Shown in pieces: positions 5,581 to 7,640 of a DNA stretch of 7,640 nucleotides. Made by a program: the position numbers and the translations under genes. The notes under the pieces were generated by a model. That model was not told the DNA's origin. It ran no database searches and saw nothing but the letters and a program-made list of their open reading frames with translations. Numbering within the stretch: the stretch's first letter is position 1; every line of letters begins with the position of its first letter. This DNA comes from Rickettsiella sp. (GTDB taxonomy: Bacteria > Pseudomonadota > Gammaproteobacteria > Diplorickettsiales > Diplorickettsiaceae), in NCBI GenBank assembly GCA_031119195.1, contig JAVHYG010000077.1, forward strand, positions 1-7,640. Direction: 5' to 3'.

Positions 5581-6663
5581 TTATTTTGTGTACCAATTGA
5601 ACTCAAAACACACGTCTGGCCCTAAAAAAATAGGAGAAGCTGATTTTGATGTAGATAATACATCCGGATAGGTAAAGGCAATTTGCGCTGTTTGACCTAG
5701 CCAGTAGGGGGCTACATAAATAAAAGCACGTTGTAATAGCTGATTTATAGCAAAGCTTTGTAAGCAATGTCCACCAGCCTCTATCCATAAATCATGATAG
5801 CCATCTTTTCCAATTTGTTTAAGAGCTTCTAATAAATTAAGCCCTTGATTACTATGCTTGATAGGGACAAGACGCACATTGTTTTGAATATGTTTTTCAT
5901 GTTTTTTTTTATCTAAACCGGCTTTGTAAAAAATGGTAACATTTTTTGCTTTATTGAAAACATTTGCCAGTAATGGCGTATGTAATTCACTATCTAAAAT
6001 ATAAACCGGTTTGGCAATATTTTCAGTATGTGTACGCACATTTAATAAAGGATTATCATTACAAATCGTTTTTACCGTGGTTAAAAGTGCATCTGCTTTT
6101 TTACGTTGTTGATGTGTAAAGTGTTGTGCAATTTCACCCGTTAGTTGTATACGTTGTCCATTCTGTCCAGCAATTTTTCCATCTAAACTTATGGCAAGTT
6201 TTGCTGTAACAAAAGGTCTTTTATGTTGCCACCAAAATTTATAGCTTGTATAAAAACGATCAATTTCTGGAATTGGGTGATAAGTACAGCTAATGCCTGC
6301 TTGTTTTAGTATTATATCCGTTTGATTTTCGACAGCGGGATTGGGATCTCGAAAACCATAAATGACTTTCGCAATACCTTTTTCAATCAATAGTTGTGTA
6401 CAAGGAGGAGTTTTTTTAGCTGTATGGCAACATGGTTGCAAGGTCACATACAATGTGGCATCTTTTGCAAGCTGGCTATCAATTTTATTTAAAGCTTCTG
6501 CTTCGGCATGTGGGAAACTACTTCCTAAATGGTAACCACTTGCAATAATTTTTTTATCTTTTACTACAATTGCGCCGACACAAGGATTAGGTGCGCAAAA
6601 ACCACGGTGCAATTCCGCAAGGCTTAATGCTTGTTTAAGATAATCTATTGTTAATTTATTCAC
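5581..6663 (-). CDS. ribD: Bifunctional diaminohydroxyphosphoribosylaminopyrimidine deaminase / 5-amino-6-(5-phosphoribosylamino)uracil reductase
   Basis: RibD carries out the second and third steps from GTP to riboflavin, deamination then NADPH-dependent side-chain reduction. The N-terminal deaminase (1-145) has APNPCVGAIVV (24-34), the zinc/catalytic PHAEAEAL (51-58: His52, Glu54) and PCCHTAKKTPPC (77-88, zinc Cys78 and Cys88). The C-terminal reductase (149-360) has RPFVTAKLAISLDGKIA (149-165), DNPLLNVR (203-210) and WIEAGG (293-298), and is more diverged than the deaminase. The length of 360 is close to the 367 of E. coli. Two details are unusual: TLQPC replaces TLEPC, and the loop between the zinc cysteines is one residue longer. 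The start is GTG at 6663, overlapping the mpl stop as GTGA, with no visible Shine-Dalgarno sequence, so translation probably depends on ribosomes finishing mpl. Confidence 0.93.
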   Translation of the reverse strand: MNKLTIDYLKQALSLAELHRGFCAPNPCVGAIVVKDKKIIASGYHLGSSFPHAEAEALNKIDSQLAKDATLYVTLQPCCHTAKKTPPCTQLLIEKGIAKVIYGFRDPNPAVENQTDIILKQAGISCTYHPIPEIDRFYTSYKFWWQHKRPFVTAKLAISLDGKIAGQNGQRIQLTGEIAQHFTHQQRKKADALLTTVKTICNDNPLLNVRTHTENIAKPVYILDSELHTPLLANVFNKAKNVTIFYKAGLDKKKHEKHIQNNVRLVPIKHSNQGLNLLEALKQIGKDGYHDLWIEAGGHCLQSFAINQLLQRAFIYVAPYWLGQTAQIAFTYPDVLSTSKSASPIFLGPDVCFEFNWYTK

Positions 6664-7640
6664 ATTGATAATGCATGGACTAATTTTTCATGGAGAGACT
6701 CAAATCCGCTATTACTCATAATAATAATGTGATCATGTGCGTGGGCTTCTTTTGCCAGCGCTTGCACAAGTGCAGAAGCCGAATCGCAAATCTGTATAGG
6801 AATAGTAGCAGTATGTAGACATTCCTTAATATTCCAATTCTGAGGTTGTATTAACCATACCTTATCGGCATCTCTTAGCGAAGGGCCTAAGGTTTTGTTG
6901 TGTACTCCTGAACGCATTGTATGTGTACCACATTGTAAAATCACTAAAATTCGTTCTTTACCGACATGCTGGCGTAACCCGGCTAGTGTAGATGCGATAG
7001 CTGTCGGGTGATGTGCGAAATCATCATAAATAGTTATTTTATTTATTTGTTTGTAAATTTCTAAGCGCCGCTTAATGCCTTGAAATCTGTTTAATGCAGC
7101 AATTGCTGTGCTTGGTTCAATACCTATATGGTTTGCAGCAGCAATGGCGATAAGTGCATTAGAAACGTTGTGTTTGCCAAGTAAATTCCAGTCGACGTTC
7201 CCTTTTATTTTATCTTTAAAAAGCACTGTAAAGTGGCTTGCGTCAGATTTTAGTTCTGTTGTTTGCCAAGCTGAATTCGCTCCTATGTATTCGACAGGGG
7301 TCCAACACCCTTTAGAGAGGACTGCTTGTAAATTTTTATCTTCTTTTGGGCAAAGAATTAAACCTTTATTAGGGATAGTGCGAAGTAAATAGGAAAATTG
7401 GAGTTTAATAGCATTTAAATCAGCAAAAATATCAGCATGATCAAATTCGAGGTTATTTAAAATCAAGGTGCTCGGATGATAATGGATAAATTTAGGTCTT
7501 TTATCAAAAAAAGCCGTATCGTATTCATCGGCTTCAATGACGAAATATTTATCGCCTAACCGCGCCGATGTTTTAAAATTTTTTGCAACACCGCCTATTA
7601 AAAAACCCGGATTTAATCCCGCATATTCTAATATCCAAAT
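6660..7640 (-). CDS. mpl: UDP-N-acetylmuramate:L-alanyl-gamma-D-glutamyl-meso-diaminopimelate ligase, 5' part outside window
   Basis: Mpl ligates recycled murein tripeptide to UDP-MurNAc in the cytosol, an ATP-dependent Mur ligase. The frame is open to the right edge, giving 326 residues of an expected roughly 450; the N-terminus with the P-loop is off the window. Visible motifs, numbered from the edge, are the stretch leading into FVIEADEYDTAFFDKR (33-48), the Mpl signature LILNNLEFDHADIF (59-72), and YDDFAHHPTAI (205-215) at the start of the C-terminal domain. These match E. coli Mpl nearly residue for residue and favour Mpl over MurC. TTG at 7466 is an internal codon, not the start. The usual EPRSNTM motif reads QCGTHTM (236-242). 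The gene overlaps ribD by four bases, so mpl leads or belongs to the riboflavin operon in this genome. Confidence 0.95.
   Translation of the reverse strand: MWILEYAGLNPGFLIGGVAKNFKTSARLGDKYFVIEADEYDTAFFDKRPKFIHYHPSTLILNNLEFDHADIFADLNAIKLQFSYLLRTIPNKGLILCPKEDKNLQAVLSKGCWTPVEYIGANSAWQTTELKSDASHFTVLFKDKIKGNVDWNLLGKHNVSNALIAIAAANHIGIEPSTAIAALNRFQGIKRRLEIYKQINKITIYDDFAHHPTAIASTLAGLRQHVGKERILVILQCGTHTMRSGVHNKTLGPSLRDADKVWLIQPQNWNIKECLHTATIPIQICDSASALVQALAKEAHAHDHIIIMSNSGFESLHEKLVHALSM

Noticed and set aside
7108..7392. Plus-strand open frame opposite mpl.
   Set aside because: Antisense to the conserved Mpl sequence, without ribosome-binding site or motifs.
7464..7466. TTG as start codon of a 268-residue protein.
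   Set aside because: The frame stays open to the right edge and the extra 58 residues match Mpl closely, so TTG is internal.
6660..7640. MurC (UDP-MurNAc:L-alanine ligase) as an alternative for the right-hand ligase.
   Set aside because: The LILNNLEFDHADIF stretch and the pattern around FVIEADEYDTAFFDKR follow Mpl, not MurC.

Overview
The window looks like chromosome of a low-GC, host-associated gammaproteobacterium of the Legionellales type (Coxiella, Rickettsiella, Diplorickettsia or Legionella relatives). Three things suggest this. The Mpl fragment on the right resembles enterobacterial Mpl almost residue for residue. The riboflavin genes are of ordinary gammaproteobacterial type. The left third carries two AT-rich genes with features of Dot/Icm type IV effectors. 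The genus is an inference; nothing in the window fixes it.

Left third (1 to about 3000, + strand). After an AT-rich leader without a convincing gene comes a small regulatory region: a 17-base direct repeat matching the PmrA-box pattern, with a -10-like hexamer 10 bases beyond it. Next are a 289-residue helical/coiled-coil protein of unknown function whose C-terminus carries an EExxE glutamate block, and, 58 bases on, a 601-residue GDSL/SGNH lipase-like hydrolase. The hydrolase lacks a signal peptide, and about 230 extra residues holding two copies of a roughly 60-residue module split its catalytic domain. These two genes may form one transcription unit aimed at the host cell.

Middle (2963-3812, + strand). 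A 106-base intergenic region holds an 18-bp perfect palindrome and further copies of its half-site, the last overlapping a good -35. The promoter drives a single-domain ferredoxin-NADP reductase-like flavoprotein. Its start codon has no Shine-Dalgarno sequence and may be almost leaderless.

Right half (3821-7640, - strand, convergent with the reductase). In transcription order the genes are mpl (5' part outside the window; murein peptide recycling), ribD, ribBA and ribH. mpl and ribD overlap by four bases (GTGA), ribD and ribBA are 41 bases apart, and ribBA and ribH 15 bases apart, so this is one tight operon. It covers GTP and ribulose 5-phosphate to 6,7-dimethyl-8-ribityllumazine. Riboflavin synthase (ribE), often located between ribD and ribBA, is absent here. 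Several active-site regions are unusual: the metal-binding His of RibB is Gln, a RibH loop is about five residues short, and a RibD zinc loop is one residue longer. No tRNA, rRNA, CRISPR array, insertion sequence or FMN riboswitch was seen.
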